Source: JAJTFA01 sp051715425 (lineage in GTDB: Bacteria > Bacteroidota > Bacteroidia > UKL13-3). From it: DNA of 64,000 nt. Below are positions 34,480 to 43,934 of the stretch, piece after piece. The first letter of the stretch is position 1; each line of letters starts with the position of its first letter. Location: positions 65,590 to 129,589 of the forward strand of contig JBPXJS010000042.1 of the NCBI GenBank assembly GCA_051715425.1, read 5' to 3'. The translations under genes and the position numbers were made by a program. The notes under the pieces were generated by a model, which had not been told where the DNA came from, did no database searches, and saw nothing but the letters and a program-made list of their open reading frames with translations.

Positions 34480-35148
34480 TTAATAGATTCCTGGTGTATC
34501 TACCTTCTTCAGCAATTCAATTACTGATAAAATAGCGGGCATGTATTGTATTACGGCTATTGCTATAAAGTGATAGTAAAGAATAATGCATAATATGGTT
34601 GTAATGGTTTTGGCCGTTTTTGCCACCCCCTTTTTTAACTGAAAAATCTTATTCAGGTCAATAATGGCAAGCATCAGGTTTACCACCGCAAGCCCATATA
34701 TAATTAAACTCCCGTCAAGGTTGTTGCTAAAATAATATAACCAGGCTGAGCAGGTAAGAAGGTATACAAAGTTCATGGCCCAGCCGGTGGTATTATATTT
34801 TAAGGATACCACTTCATCGTCTTCATCCAGGTTTTGGTTTAGGTAAAAATACCTGATGGCGTAAAAGATGGAAACCATGGCTAAAAAAACAATGAAGAGC
34901 GACTTGTAAACCATTTTGTTCCAGTTTGCCAGTTTCTCCTTCTTAAAAGCTTCTGTTTTGTCTTTTATCACTTTTTTCCATTCTTTCCCGTATTCCTTTT
35001 CAAAATTGGCCAGTTGCTGGTAGCTTTTTTGCACCCTCAGGTAATGGAGTTCTGAGTTAATGTATTCTTCTTCCCCTTTAAACTCGGCATAGGTGGAAAA
35101 CGACAATACCATAATCACAAATAGCTGAAAAATGCTGCCCCAATTCAT
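34480..35148 (-). CDS. Membrane protein of unknown function
   Basis: 222 residues. There is one N-terminal hydrophobic helix (about 6-18), a soluble coiled-coil-like stretch rich in Lys and Glu (about 22-75: EEYINSELHYLRVQKSYQQL and onward), then four hydrophobic helices (about 78-97, 118-136, 142-160, 180-205). I do not recognise the family. It converges with DUF3467 across a 10-base gap and diverges from carA. The helix-loop-helix pattern is unlike transporters or sensors that I know. Confidence 0.55.
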   Translation of the reverse strand: MNWGSIFQLFVIMVLSFSTYAEFKGEEEYINSELHYLRVQKSYQQLANFEKEYGKEWKKVIKDKTEAFKKEKLANWNKMVYKSLFIVFLAMVSIFYAIRYFYLNQNLDEDDEVVSLKYNTTGWAMNFVYLLTCSAWLYYFSNNLDGSLIIYGLAVVNLMLAIIDLNKIFQLKKGVAKTAKTITTILCIILYYHFIAIAVIQYMPAILSVIELLKKVDTPGIY

Positions 35149-35186
35149 TGTTTATAATTTGAATGTGGCAAAATATGGGGAAAGTT

Positions 35187-35194
35187 TATCTTTG
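35187..35194 (+). promoter_or_regulatory. Putative -7 element of carA
   Basis: TATCTTTG matches TAnnTTTG exactly, 17 bases before the TTG start of carA. The -33 region is weak. The expected leader would be only about ten bases. Confidence 0.45.
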
Positions 35195-35211
35195 CCAAAA
35201 TCTAACCCACC

Positions 35212-36309
35212 TTGGATAAACAAATAAAATTCCCCGCTACCTTGGTTCTGGCTGATGGAACCGTATTCTCCGGAACTTCAATAGGTAAAATTGGCACCAC
35301 TACCGGTGAAATTTGTTTCAATACCGGAATGACCGGTTATCAGGAAGTATTTACCGACCCATCCTATTTTGGTCAGATACTGGTGCAAACCAATGTACAT
35401 ATCGGTAACTACGGTATTGCTGCAGAAGAGGTTGAATCCGATAGCATTAAGATTTCCGGACTGGTATGCAAACAATTTAATGTGCCGTTTTCCCGTAAAA
35501 TGGCGGGCATGACCGTTCAGGAGTATTTTACCCTGCATAATATTGTTGGCATTGCCGATATCGATACCAGGGAAATTGTGAGACATGTGCGTAATAAAGG
35601 AGCCATGAATGCCATTATATCCTCTGATAATAAAACAGTGGAGGAGTTAAAAGCAGAACTGGCCAAAGTACCTTCCATGGAAGGGCTGGAATTATCATCG
35701 CAGGTTTCTACCAGCTCCACTTATTATATAGGTAATACCGAAGCCTCAAAACGGGTGGCTGTGCTTGATCTGGGTGTAAAGAAAAATATCCTGAGAAGCC
35801 TTGCCGAACGCGATTGTTACCTTGGTGTGTTTAACGGCAAAACATCATTTGCTGAAATGATGAAATTTAAACCTGATGGATTTATGATTTCCAATGGCCC
35901 GGGTGATCCCGCTACCATGGATTATGCAGTAAATACGGTAAAAGAAATCCTCCATAACAATATTCCACTTTTCGGTATTTGCCTTGGGCATCAGGTACTG
36001 GCCGAAGCCAACGGGGTTTCCACCTTTAAAATGCACAATGGCCACAGGGGATTAAACCACCCGGTAAAAAATATCATTACCGGCCATTGCGAAATTACCT
36101 CGCAAAACCATGGATTCTCCGTAAATTCGGATGATGTGAAAAAGAATAAGGATTTAGAAATTACCCATATCAACCTGAATGATGATACCATTGAAGGGAT
36201 CAGACTGAAAAACAGAAAGGCATTTTCTGTGCAGTATCACCCAGAAGCGGCACCAGGACCGCATGACAGCAGGTATCTTTTTGATGATTTTATAAAACTG
36301 ATGAATTAA
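35212..36309 (+). CDS. carA: Carbamoyl-phosphate synthase small subunit
   Basis: 365 residues. The start is TTG: an in-frame TAA lies nine bases upstream, and the family N terminus (PATLVLADGTVFSGTSIG) begins eight residues in. The N-terminal half has GEICFNTGMTGYQEV; the class I glutamine amidotransferase half shows SNGPGDP, FGICLGHQVLAEA with the nucleophile Cys near residue 259, and QYHPEAAPGPHD with the catalytic His and Glu. It supplies ammonia from glutamine to CarB for arginine and pyrimidine synthesis. carB is not in the window. Eno follows after 24 bases, so the two are probably cotranscribed. Confidence 0.95.
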   Translation: MDKQIKFPATLVLADGTVFSGTSIGKIGTTTGEICFNTGMTGYQEVFTDPSYFGQILVQTNVHIGNYGIAAEEVESDSIKISGLVCKQFNVPFSRKMAGMTVQEYFTLHNIVGIADIDTREIVRHVRNKGAMNAIISSDNKTVEELKAELAKVPSMEGLELSSQVSTSSTYYIGNTEASKRVAVLDLGVKKNILRSLAERDCYLGVFNGKTSFAEMMKFKPDGFMISNGPGDPATMDYAVNTVKEILHNNIPLFGICLGHQVLAEANGVSTFKMHNGHRGLNHPVKNIITGHCEITSQNHGFSVNSDDVKKNKDLEITHINLNDDTIEGIRLKNRKAFSVQYHPEAAPGPHDSRYLFDDFIKLMN

Positions 36310-36333
36310 TTCTAACCAATAATAAATAATAAA

Positions 36334-37623
36334 ATGAGTTCAATTATCAATATCCATGCAAGACAAATTCTTGATTCCAGAGGAAACCCAACGGTAGAAG
36401 CCGAGGTAATTACAGAAGGAGGAGCCCTGGGCCGTGCGGCAGTTCCTTCAGGTGCATCAACCGGAGCACACGAAGCTGTGGAGTTAAGAGATGGTGATAA
36501 AAAAGTATACATGGGTAAAGGCGTGTTGAATGCAGTTGAGCATATCAATAAAGAAATCTCCGACCGCTTAACCGGCCTTGATGTATTTGAGCAAAATGAG
36601 ATTGACCGTCAGATGCTGAAACTTGACGGAACAGATAACAAAGCAAAATTAGGTGCCAATGCCATTCTTGCAGTATCAATGGCCTGCGCCAAAGCTGCCG
36701 CTATAGAAAGCAATATGCCACTCTATCGTTATGTAGGTGGGGTTAATGCCAATACATTACCTATCCCTTTAATGAATATACTAAATGGTGGTGCACATGC
36801 CGATAACTCCATCGATTTTCAGGAGTTTATGATTATGCCTGTAAAAGCCGATTCGTTCAGCGAAGCCCTGCGTATGGGAACAGAAGTTTTCCATCACCTT
36901 AAAGCAGTGTTAAAGAAAAAAGGATATTCCACCAATGTTGGAGATGAAGGTGGATTTGCACCAAATATTCCCTCCAATGAAGAAGCTATTGAAACCGTGC
37001 TTAAAGCCATTGAAGAGGCCGGATATAAACCTGGTAAGGATATTTATATTGCCATGGATGCTGCCACCACTGAGTTCTATGATGAGAAAACAGGAATGTA
37101 CACCTTCAAGAAATCAGATAAACGCGAAATGGATTCAGCCGGAATGGTTGCTTACTGGAAAGATTGGACAAACAAATACCCTATTTTATCTATTGAAGAT
37201 GGAATGGCTGAGGATGACTGGAAAGGTTGGGCTGAATTGACCAAGACCATTGGAGATAAAGTACAACTGGTAGGCGATGATTTATTTGTAACCAATAGCA
37301 AACGCCTGGCAAAAGGAATTGAAAAAGGTGTGGCCAATTCTATTCTGGTTAAAGTAAATCAGATTGGTACTTTAACAGAAACCATTGAAGCTGTAAATCT
37401 GGCTACACGCAATGCATATACCAATATTATGAGTCACCGCAGTGGTGAAACCGAAGATACCACTATTGCAGACCTGGCAGTGGCGCTAAACAGCGGACAA
37501 ATTAAAACCGGATCGGCAAGCCGTACCGACAGGATAGCCAAGTATAACCAATTACTAAGAATTGAAGAGGAACTTGGTAAAAATGCTTACTACCCAGGAA
37601 CTGATTTTAAGTTTATTAAATAA
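36334..37623 (+). CDS. eno: Enolase
   Basis: 429 residues, the standard length. It converts 2-phosphoglycerate to phosphoenolpyruvate. Visible conserved sites are ARQILDSRGNPTVEAEV, GRAAVPSGASTGAHEA, NVGDEGGFAPN, the metal ligands in SIEDGMAEDDW and VGDDLFVTN, the catalytic Lys in ILVKVNQIGTLTE and the C-terminal SHRSGETEDTTIADLAVA. A strong terminator lies 28 bases after the stop. Confidence 0.97.
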   Translation: MSSIINIHARQILDSRGNPTVEAEVITEGGALGRAAVPSGASTGAHEAVELRDGDKKVYMGKGVLNAVEHINKEISDRLTGLDVFEQNEIDRQMLKLDGTDNKAKLGANAILAVSMACAKAAAIESNMPLYRYVGGVNANTLPIPLMNILNGGAHADNSIDFQEFMIMPVKADSFSEALRMGTEVFHHLKAVLKKKGYSTNVGDEGGFAPNIPSNEEAIETVLKAIEEAGYKPGKDIYIAMDAATTEFYDEKTGMYTFKKSDKREMDSAGMVAYWKDWTNKYPILSIEDGMAEDDWKGWAELTKTIGDKVQLVGDDLFVTNSKRLAKGIEKGVANSILVKVNQIGTLTETIEAVNLATRNAYTNIMSHRSGETEDTTIADLAVALNSGQIKTGSASRTDRIAKYNQLLRIEEELGKNAYYPGTDFKFIK

Positions 37624-37648
37624 TACCCAGGTTATTTTCTGATACCCG

Positions 37649-37681
37649 AAACGCTGCGCCAACACGCAGCGTTTTGTTTTT
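37649..37681 (+). terminator. Intrinsic terminator of eno
   Basis: AAACGCTGCG (37649-37658) and CGCAGCGTTT (37665-37674) form a ten-base-pair perfect stem over a six-base loop, followed by TGTTTTT. Confidence 0.9.
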
Positions 37682-37750
37682 GTATACAACTGGTTATGCT
37701 GTGCAAATCTTTGTGTATCCGCCATCATTAAATTGTATTTAATTTGAGTT

Positions 37751-38065
37751 GTGATTTTTGACTGGAAAAAAGTTGTAACCAATAAATACCTTATTGCCAC
37801 CTCGCTGTTTGTGGTGATGCTCTTTTTTTCTGATAAAAACAGTGTTATCGATCAATACAAGCTGCATAAGCAACACAACAAGGTAAAGGCAGAGCACAGG
37901 TATTACGAGCAGGAAATTGAAAACGCACGTAAGCAATACAATGAATTGTTTTCCAACGATAAGAACCTGGAGAAATTTGGCCGCGAAAAATACCTGATGA
38001 AAAGGGATGATGAAGATGTGTATGTGATAGTACCGAATAAAACAGAAGCCCCAAAAGCAGAATAA
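37751..38065 (+). CDS. Septum formation initiator family protein (DivIC/FtsB-like)
   Basis: 104 residues beginning at a GTG codon; no in-frame ATG precedes the membrane helix. A short cytoplasmic start (FDWKKVVTNKY) leads to one membrane helix (about 13-25), then a periplasmic coiled coil (HKQHNKVKAEHRYYEQEIEN and onward) and the conserved NLEKFGREKYLMKRDDEDVYVI, the family's end signature. FtsB/DivIC proteins join FtsL and the FtsQ homologue to activate septal peptidoglycan synthesis. It is a single-gene unit closed by a bidirectional terminator. Confidence 0.85.
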   Translation: MIFDWKKVVTNKYLIATSLFVVMLFFSDKNSVIDQYKLHKQHNKVKAEHRYYEQEIENARKQYNELFSNDKNLEKFGREKYLMKRDDEDVYVIVPNKTEAPKAE

Positions 38066-38083
38066 TTTGCGTTATAACAAATA

Positions 38084-38120
38084 AAAAAACCTCCGGGATT
38101 ATTGGTTCCGGAGGTTTTTT
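38084..38120. terminator. Bidirectional terminator
   Basis: AAAAAACCTCCGG (38084-38096) pairs with CCGGAGGTTTTTT (38108-38120). T tracts on both strands let it serve both the DivIC-like gene on the plus strand and the T9SS-type gene on the minus strand, which converge here. Confidence 0.9.
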
Positions 38121-38142
38121 GGTGAAACAGGGCAGTCCCTGA

Positions 38143-39421
38143 TTATTTCTTTATTACTTTTTGAGTGGTTAAGGATACGCCATTGTTAACCCTTATATAA
38201 TAAATGCCTGTAGGTAGTTGAGCGGTATTTATTTGAAAGGTATTGGTTCCTTCATCCAGCTTTTCCATTGCCTGATAATGTACTTTTCCAAGTAAATCCA
38301 CCACCTCAACAGAGGCTGAAGAAACAGCAGGAGTATTTACGGTGATGCTTAAAGAATGGGTAAACGGGTTTGGTGTTGTTATCAGTGTTTGGTTTAGCAA
38401 ATTGGTTACCACTCGTTTTTGAATAGATGAAGTTACCATTTAAATCAACCTGTTTAATTCTGTAGTAATTGTTTCCGTTTTTTGGATGGTTGTCTGCATA
38501 GCTGTATGAAAGCAACTGAGTAGAATGGCCTTTTCCCTTAACGGTACCGGCATAATCAAAGTGATCACCATCATTGCTTCTTTCAATAATAAAATGGCTG
38601 TTATTTGTTTCAGCAGCTGTGCTCCATTTTACCATATTTAATTCCTTTCCGGCAGTTACCGTAAAATCACTCCATTTAACCGGAAGAGGTGCATCATTCC
38701 AGGTATGCCCAACTCTTAACCCATCAATAACCAAGGTTGGTGCATTACCTGCAGTTCCCTGTCTTAGCACTACACGCGCAATATTGGGTGCATCTGTTTG
38801 GGTCGGGTTCACGGGATAAGCAATTGCATTAGCAGGTTCTGTTGCAGGCACACCCGCCTTTGAAATATAAAGCCTGATGGAGTCATCTGTTGTTGTAGTT
38901 GTATTTAAGGTATATTTTACCATAAACAACAAGGTTTGTCTTTTAGGGAAAGTATCGGGAGCATATACGGTTGCTTCGGTACTTTTGCTGATGGCTACCT
39001 GAAAGTAATTGGTATCGGCAGCATAATTTCTGATATACAATCTGCCGGTAAGATTAGAGGTACTGTTATTGGGAAGCAATGCAAAAAAATAATCTCCTGT
39101 GGTATTTGCTGTAATAATATTGGCAAGGAAACCACAATAAGCGGATCCGCTGGAAACAGGACTAAATTCCCTGTAAATATCCTGACCTGTATTTTTTACC
39201 AATGCAGCATTTCCTGAACCACCACTTACGTAGCCGGAAAAAGACAATCCGCTTTCACTGGAGCGGATCACATTGGTAGTATTGGCCGCTGTAACTACCC
39301 AACCATTGCTGGTAAGGGTATCATTCGGGGCCAGATAGGGAAACGTTTCGTTCAGGCGGGTTTGTGCATTGGCAGCAGAAACAGAGAGAAAAAGGGTAAC
39401 CAGGTAAAATATTCTTTTCAT
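38143..39421 (-). pseudogene. T9SS-sorted secreted protein interrupted by a frameshift
   Basis: The 5' part (39421 to about 38416) encodes a signal peptide (MKRIFYLVTLFLSVSAANAQ), a beta-rich lamin/concanavalin-like region and a fibronectin-like segment (LPVKWSDFTVTAGKELN, NYYRIKQVDLNGNFIYSK). The sorting domain (LITTPNPFTHSL to TTQKVIKK) lies in another frame. Removing one base from the five-T run at 38416-38420 (five A in the coding strand) joins both into one frame of 425 residues, and the whole length is 3n+1, as expected for a one-base insertion. Without the shift the protein loses its T9SS signal. It may be a sequencing or assembly error, a real mutation or phase variation. Confidence 0.75.
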
Positions 39422-39528
39422 ATGTTTAAATTTAGCAATGCAAAAGTAGATTAGCAATGCTAAGCCAGTATTATTGAAAGGTTAAATGGCGTAAAACGTA
39501 GAAGAAAAAGAAGAAAAACGGGAGCGAA

Positions 39529-40161
39529 CTATTTTTTCTTAAAATCCCCGCGTTTCCAGGAATTAAAAAACTGGCTCCATGCAAAAGGGTCAAACAAGCG
39601 CTGAGGCGGTAATTGTCCGTTGTAATAATATTTGTTTGCGGACTGTTGTGCTGCGTAGGTCTGATTTTCGCGACCGTCCATAATCATGGCAGAACCTAAT
39701 GTATAAAGTGGTTTTCTCCTCAGGTTGTGTCGTGCTGCATTCCCGTATTCATCAGGAATATTGGCTTTTACAAAATAGTAATTAAACTCCTCAGGGGTAG
39801 GCCAGGCATGGATGACAGCTTCAGGTAAAAACACGGTATCTTCTGACATCGGCTGTACAATCGAATACCTTGTTGAGATGAGGTTGGCCGGGATTACAAA
39901 ACGTGCTTCTTTCATCCCAATGGAGGTAAATAAAATGGTATCGCCTTTGCGGGCTACGAAAGAAAAAAAGCCTGAAGCATCTGAGTAGGTTCCTTTGTTT
40001 AGTCCTTTAATATGAACAGAAACGAGCGGAAGTGCACGCAGGCTGTCGGTGCTAACCACCAGGCCTGAGAACTGAATTAAATCTGCATCAGCCTGTGCTT
40101 TTGCTTTGGTTATAAACAGTATGCTGAAACAAAGCAGCAAAAAAGTATATCGGGTATTCAT
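39529..40161 (-). CDS. Carboxypeptidase-regulatory-like domain protein
   Basis: About 210 residues from the ATG at 40161, which overlaps the stop of the chromate transporter gene (TAATG); the nine extra residues of the longer frame would lie inside that gene. A signal peptide (about 1-22, ending KAKAQ) leads to a CarboxypepD_reg-like beta domain (about 28-110: FSGLVVSTDSLRALPLVSVH, GTYSDASGFFSFVARKGD, ILFTSIGMKEA). The remaining hundred residues are polar, rich in Tyr and Asn, and unknown (KPLYTLGSAMIMDGREN). Probably periplasmic or attached to the outer membrane. Many Bacteroidota have such small proteins with no known role; the coupling to a chromate transporter looks incidental. Confidence 0.7.
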   Translation of the reverse strand: MNTRYTFLLLCFSILFITKAKAQADADLIQFSGLVVSTDSLRALPLVSVHIKGLNKGTYSDASGFFSFVARKGDTILFTSIGMKEARFVIPANLISTRYSIVQPMSEDTVFLPEAVIHAWPTPEEFNYYFVKANIPDEYGNAARHNLRRKPLYTLGSAMIMDGRENQTYAAQQSANKYYYNGQLPPQRLFDPFAWSQFFNSWKRGDFKKK

Positions 40162-41351
40162 TAAAAAAATATTCCTGCAACAATACATAATAATACAACG
40201 ATTGGGTAAGGGAATTTGGTGGTAAGAAGTAAAAATAATGTTCCAAGCAAAACCAGCATATTCATTTCATTTACTTCCACAGGTTTAAACAGCAGGTAGG
40301 CCGAAGCCAGCACAAGCCCTGCGGAAGTTGCATTAATTCCTTCAATGGCATTTTTTACAGGGGAGAAAACCTTAATCTGATTCCAGATGGGATAAATAAA
40401 GAATATGAGGAAAATACCGGGTAAAAATATGGCAGCAGTGCCGATAATGCTCCCCAGTACCATACCCCATGATCCCCAGTCTCTTAAAATCAAAGCGCCT
40501 GTAAACGAAGAAATACTGAAAACAGGTCCGGGTACAGCCTGCAAAACACCAACGCCTGCCAGGTATTCGTTTGCTGTAATATATTGTTTAAACTCCACAA
40601 ACTGGTTAAACATCATGGGTATAAGCACATGCCCTCCTCCAAATACGATACTTCCATAACGGTAGGTGTTTTCAAAAAGAAGAAAAGCCTTATTGTGGGT
40701 AATTGCGCCTAACAAAGCGGAAAGTAAAAATACCCCAAGAAATAAAAACAGGTTGCTCCAGTTTCCAATTTTAACAGGGTGCACATCTTTATAATCTGTT
40801 CGTTTTAGCAGGGTAGAGGCAATACCCCCGATAAGGAGCAACACCGGAAAAATATAAGGGGTGGTATAGATAATGGCTACAGCGGCAGACAGCAGCATCA
40901 GTATCCAATGGTGAATTCTGCTAACAAAAAGATCTTTAATTTTATAAGCAGCATAAATGATAAAACCTACTGCCATAGGTTGAATATACTTAAGAAAATC
41001 GAGCCGGGGATTTTCAAGGGAAAGCCTGTTTACCACAAAAGCAAAAAAGCCCATGATTAAAGCTGCTGGTAGCACCCAAACACCAAGGGTAAGGAATGCC
41101 AGCAGCGGACCACCTTTAATAAATCCAATGGCAGTAATGGTTTGGGTTGAGGTGGGGCCGGGTAACATATTACACAGAGAGTTAAGTTCTTTCAATTCGT
41201 TCTCCGTAATATAACCCCTCCTGAGTACCATTTTTTTATGGATTTGGGTAAAATGCACCTGTGGCCCCCCAAAGGCAGTGGCCGCAAGAGTAAGAACATC
41301 CAGTAAAAAGATGCCGGTACGAAAGTTCCTGATATGTTTCTTTTTTACCAT
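40161..41351 (-). CDS. chrA: Chromate transporter family protein (ChrA/CHR)
   Basis: 396 residues with ten or so membrane helices in two homologous halves, the long-chain CHR layout. The first half has TAFGGPQVHFTQIHKKMV and NMLPGPTSTQT; the second has SIVFGGGHVLIPMMFNQFV and GVLQAVPGPVFS. The paired GG(P/G) and PGP motifs are the family signature. Members carry out chromate efflux or act on other oxyanions; many CHR proteins in organisms not exposed to chromate have unclear substrates. A terminator-like hairpin lies upstream at 41371-41400. Confidence 0.88.
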   Translation of the reverse strand: MVKKKHIRNFRTGIFLLDVLTLAATAFGGPQVHFTQIHKKMVLRRGYITENELKELNSLCNMLPGPTSTQTITAIGFIKGGPLLAFLTLGVWVLPAALIMGFFAFVVNRLSLENPRLDFLKYIQPMAVGFIIYAAYKIKDLFVSRIHHWILMLLSAAVAIIYTTPYIFPVLLLIGGIASTLLKRTDYKDVHPVKIGNWSNLFLFLGVFLLSALLGAITHNKAFLLFENTYRYGSIVFGGGHVLIPMMFNQFVEFKQYITANEYLAGVGVLQAVPGPVFSISSFTGALILRDWGSWGMVLGSIIGTAAIFLPGIFLIFFIYPIWNQIKVFSPVKNAIEGINATSAGLVLASAYLLFKPVEVNEMNMLVLLGTLFLLLTTKFPYPIVVLLCIVAGIFF

Positions 41352-41370
41352 CCCAACATTCGAAAATAAT

Positions 41371-41400
41371 AAAAAAGGCTTCCTTTTGGGGAAGCCTTTT
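41371..41400. terminator. Hairpin terminator after the 41.4-43.8 kb T9SS gene
   Basis: AAAAGGCTTCC and GGAAGCCTTTT form an 11-base-pair stem with T tracts on both sides, 18 bases past the stop of the minus-strand gene at 41419 and 20 before the chrA start. Confidence 0.85.
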
Positions 41401-41418
41401 CTGATTTATGGGTAACAA

Positions 41419-43779
41419 TCAGTATTTCTGAATCCTGATCATTTGATTCATAGTACCATTGTTTACATGAAGCATATAAATTCCTGCTTTTAAATCACTC
41501 AGGTTAAGGTTCAATCCAGATTGATTTTTTACTTCTGTTTGGGTGTTGTAAACAGATCTTCCCTGCATGTCTTTCACATCAATGGTAACCAGCCCGTTCA
41601 GCAAGGTGTTAAAACTGATATTTACTTCTGCATTTACCGGGTTTGGTAATGCCACACTGTTTTTAGGAAACGAGGCGGTAAGAGCTATAATCGGGGAAAG
41701 TTCTGAATGTCCGTTGGCATCAATGGTATTCAGGCGATAGTAGATCGTTTTGTGTTGAGAAAATGCACCCATATCGGTGAATAGGTAAGCTACTTTTTCA
41801 GAGGAGATCCCTTTGGCTTTTATTTCAGAAACATTGGTAAACTCGGAACCATCCAAACTACGCTGTAATACAAAAGAAGAAACGTTGAGTTCGCTTGCTG
41901 TTACCCATGAAATTTCAGCATCTTTATTTTGTAAAACCCTGCCGTTGAAGCTAATTAAAGATGCAGGAAGCGGGTTTTGTGTGCTGTTGGCTCCGATATA
42001 AAATGTGTTATTTAACTGAGCATCTGTTAAACCGCTTCTTTCTGCATACGGAGAGGTAAATGTGCCACCTCCATCAACAGCAGTGCCCGGAGCAACCGCA
42101 GATGCCAGTGTGATACGGATATTGGTTGGGTTGTTTAGAGTACCGGGATCTGTTGTGGTTCCTAATCTTAATCCCAAACCTGTTCCGGCAAATCCGTTTC
42201 CGGTAGAAACAACCCAGTTGCGGTTGGTACGAACATTTACGCTTACATTGTTAGTGGCATTATCGTTAAAAGGGGTTCCCATGGTGCTTATGCCTGAAGT
42301 ATTATTGTATGCAACAGTTACTGTTCCACCTGTTGTTGGTGTTCCGCTAATCCAGAGCGGGTGTGTATTGTTATTTTCAGACATTGGAAAAGCACCGGTA
42401 TCTTGTCCCATGGTTAATGGCGTAGTGCCAAACCACCTGGTAAACGTTCCGGTACCATGCACATTACCACCCGAACGGCTAAGCGAACCGGGAGCAACTG
42501 CGGATGTGCCTAACGTGAGTGAGTTCCCGTTCAGGTTAATATTGCCTGAGGTTAACACAAGTCTGGCCCCGCCTAAAGCAAGATTCCTGTTCAGTTTTAC
42601 TCCATTGGAGTTGTTTACAGCAAAATTTACCGGATTAGTAAATGTAAGGGTTCCGTTACCTGAAATTTCCTGCTGTGTTGTTGATGACATGGTGATTGTT
42701 GAGGGAGTAGCAGGCGAAAAATTGAGTGTTCCGGGACTGTTCACCCTGATATTGCCCAGAATGGAAATTGCACCTGTAAGGTTCAAATTAAAAACACCGG
42801 AATCAACTATCAGGCTGTCTATTCCAAAAGTATTACTGCCGGTTGAACTGATGGTTGCCGAGGTACGATAAATAAAATTGGCATAGGTTCTTCCTGATAG
42901 AGAAGGGGCATTTGCCGACATCTGAATATAATTACTTCCTTTACTAAAATAAGCTTTGGAGGCCGGACTGCTTAAGCCAAACAAATTGGATCCGATAAGA
43001 AACTCAAATGAACTACCAGGGGCAAAAATATGGGTATTGGAAACGCCAACCTGTGTAAACGGATTTCCGGTAAAAGTACTATCTGTGCGAATAGCCCCGC
43101 CACTTTGTACAACAATACTTGCGGAGTCCACCCCATAAAGGCGGCTACGGTCGCTGCTCATAATAAGCCTGCCGGCAATGGATGCAGTTGTTCCTGAGTC
43201 TACAAAAATACAAACAGGAGGATTGGCTCCCGCTAAAATCAAAGTACTCCCGCTTTGAATTTCAAGTGCAGGTGAGGCTCCCCCTTTCACGAAGATGCTT
43301 GGGGGTATGAAATATGATGAAGAAGCAATTGTTCCGGAAGCGAATGAATTCATTACCGTGTTACTCGTTATTGTGGCAATTTCACCTCTTGTTGTGGGTG
43401 AAGGCAAAGTTCCGGTGTAAAACTGTTCGCCAACCCTTATTTCTGTTAAAAAACTGGTTCCTGTGCCGGTAATGGTGTTTCCTGACCTTACAAGGGTGCC
43501 TGTTGTTGAGGTCCAGGTTCCTCCATTTAATCTGACAGAAGCATTATTGATTACCCGAAGCCGGCCCACAGTTTGGCGGGGCAGGTTGGTAACACTGGCT
43601 GTAGGGGTAACACTACCGTTAAATATCAGGATATCATTGGCTGCAGGGGTTGTTCTGGTTGGGGTCCAGCTGGCTGCCGTTGTCCAGCTTCCTGCTAATA
43701 CATTCCAGGTATAGGTATTTTGAGCTTTGGCTACACAAAATATGGCCAAAAAAAAGATAATGGAGGATAGTTTTTTCAT
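41419..43779 (-). CDS. Large secreted beta-helix-like protein with T9SS sorting domain
   Basis: 786 residues from the ATG at 43779; the longer frame adds 23 residues before a clean signal peptide (MKKLSSIIFFLAIFCVAKAQ). The start NTYTWNVLAGSWTTAASWTP resembles the opening of many Bacteroidota surface proteins. The body (about 30-600) is low-complexity, Gly/Ser/Thr/Asn-rich repetitive beta sequence like autotransporter passenger repeats. Then comes a conserved region before the sorting domain (LPASLISFNGRVLQNKDAEI, VLQRSLDGSEFTNV) and a type A C-terminal sorting domain (LPNPVNAEVNIS to NQMIRIQKY). It is likely a surface adhesin or matrix protein; no enzyme motif seen. Divergent from the similar protein at 43935. 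Confidence 0.8.
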   Translation of the reverse strand: MKKLSSIIFFLAIFCVAKAQNTYTWNVLAGSWTTAASWTPTRTTPAANDILIFNGSVTPTASVTNLPRQTVGRLRVINNASVRLNGGTWTSTTGTLVRSGNTITGTGTSFLTEIRVGEQFYTGTLPSPTTRGEIATITSNTVMNSFASGTIASSSYFIPPSIFVKGGASPALEIQSGSTLILAGANPPVCIFVDSGTTASIAGRLIMSSDRSRLYGVDSASIVVQSGGAIRTDSTFTGNPFTQVGVSNTHIFAPGSSFEFLIGSNLFGLSSPASKAYFSKGSNYIQMSANAPSLSGRTYANFIYRTSATISSTGSNTFGIDSLIVDSGVFNLNLTGAISILGNIRVNSPGTLNFSPATPSTITMSSTTQQEISGNGTLTFTNPVNFAVNNSNGVKLNRNLALGGARLVLTSGNINLNGNSLTLGTSAVAPGSLSRSGGNVHGTGTFTRWFGTTPLTMGQDTGAFPMSENNNTHPLWISGTPTTGGTVTVAYNNTSGISTMGTPFNDNATNNVSVNVRTNRNWVVSTGNGFAGTGLGLRLGTTTDPGTLNNPTNIRITLASAVAPGTAVDGGGTFTSPYAERSGLTDAQLNNTFYIGANSTQNPLPASLISFNGRVLQNKDAEISWVTASELNVSSFVLQRSLDGSEFTNVSEIKAKGISSEKVAYLFTDMGAFSQHKTIYYRLNTIDANGHSELSPIIALTASFPKNSVALPNPVNAEVNISFNTLLNGLVTIDVKDMQGRSVYNTQTEVKNQSGLNLNLSDLKAGIYMLHVNNGTMNQMIRIQKY

Positions 43780-43934
43780 GGTATTTAGCTTTAATACAAA
43801 ATAGATTAACAACCTCGAAATTATTGACTTTTTATTTAAATAGTACAATCTTTTTGTGAATGTTGATTTTTTTTATGTGAAAGGTTGTTTCTGTCATTAT
43901 TTTTCGATTACTTCGAAGCCTAAATAATACTCTC

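Noticed and set aside
42062..42871. A 269-residue open frame on the plus strand, opposite the large T9SS gene.
   Set aside because: It lies fully antisense to a coding region with signal peptide and sorting domain, and is rich in Pro/Val as expected from the complement of Gly/Thr/Asn repeats.
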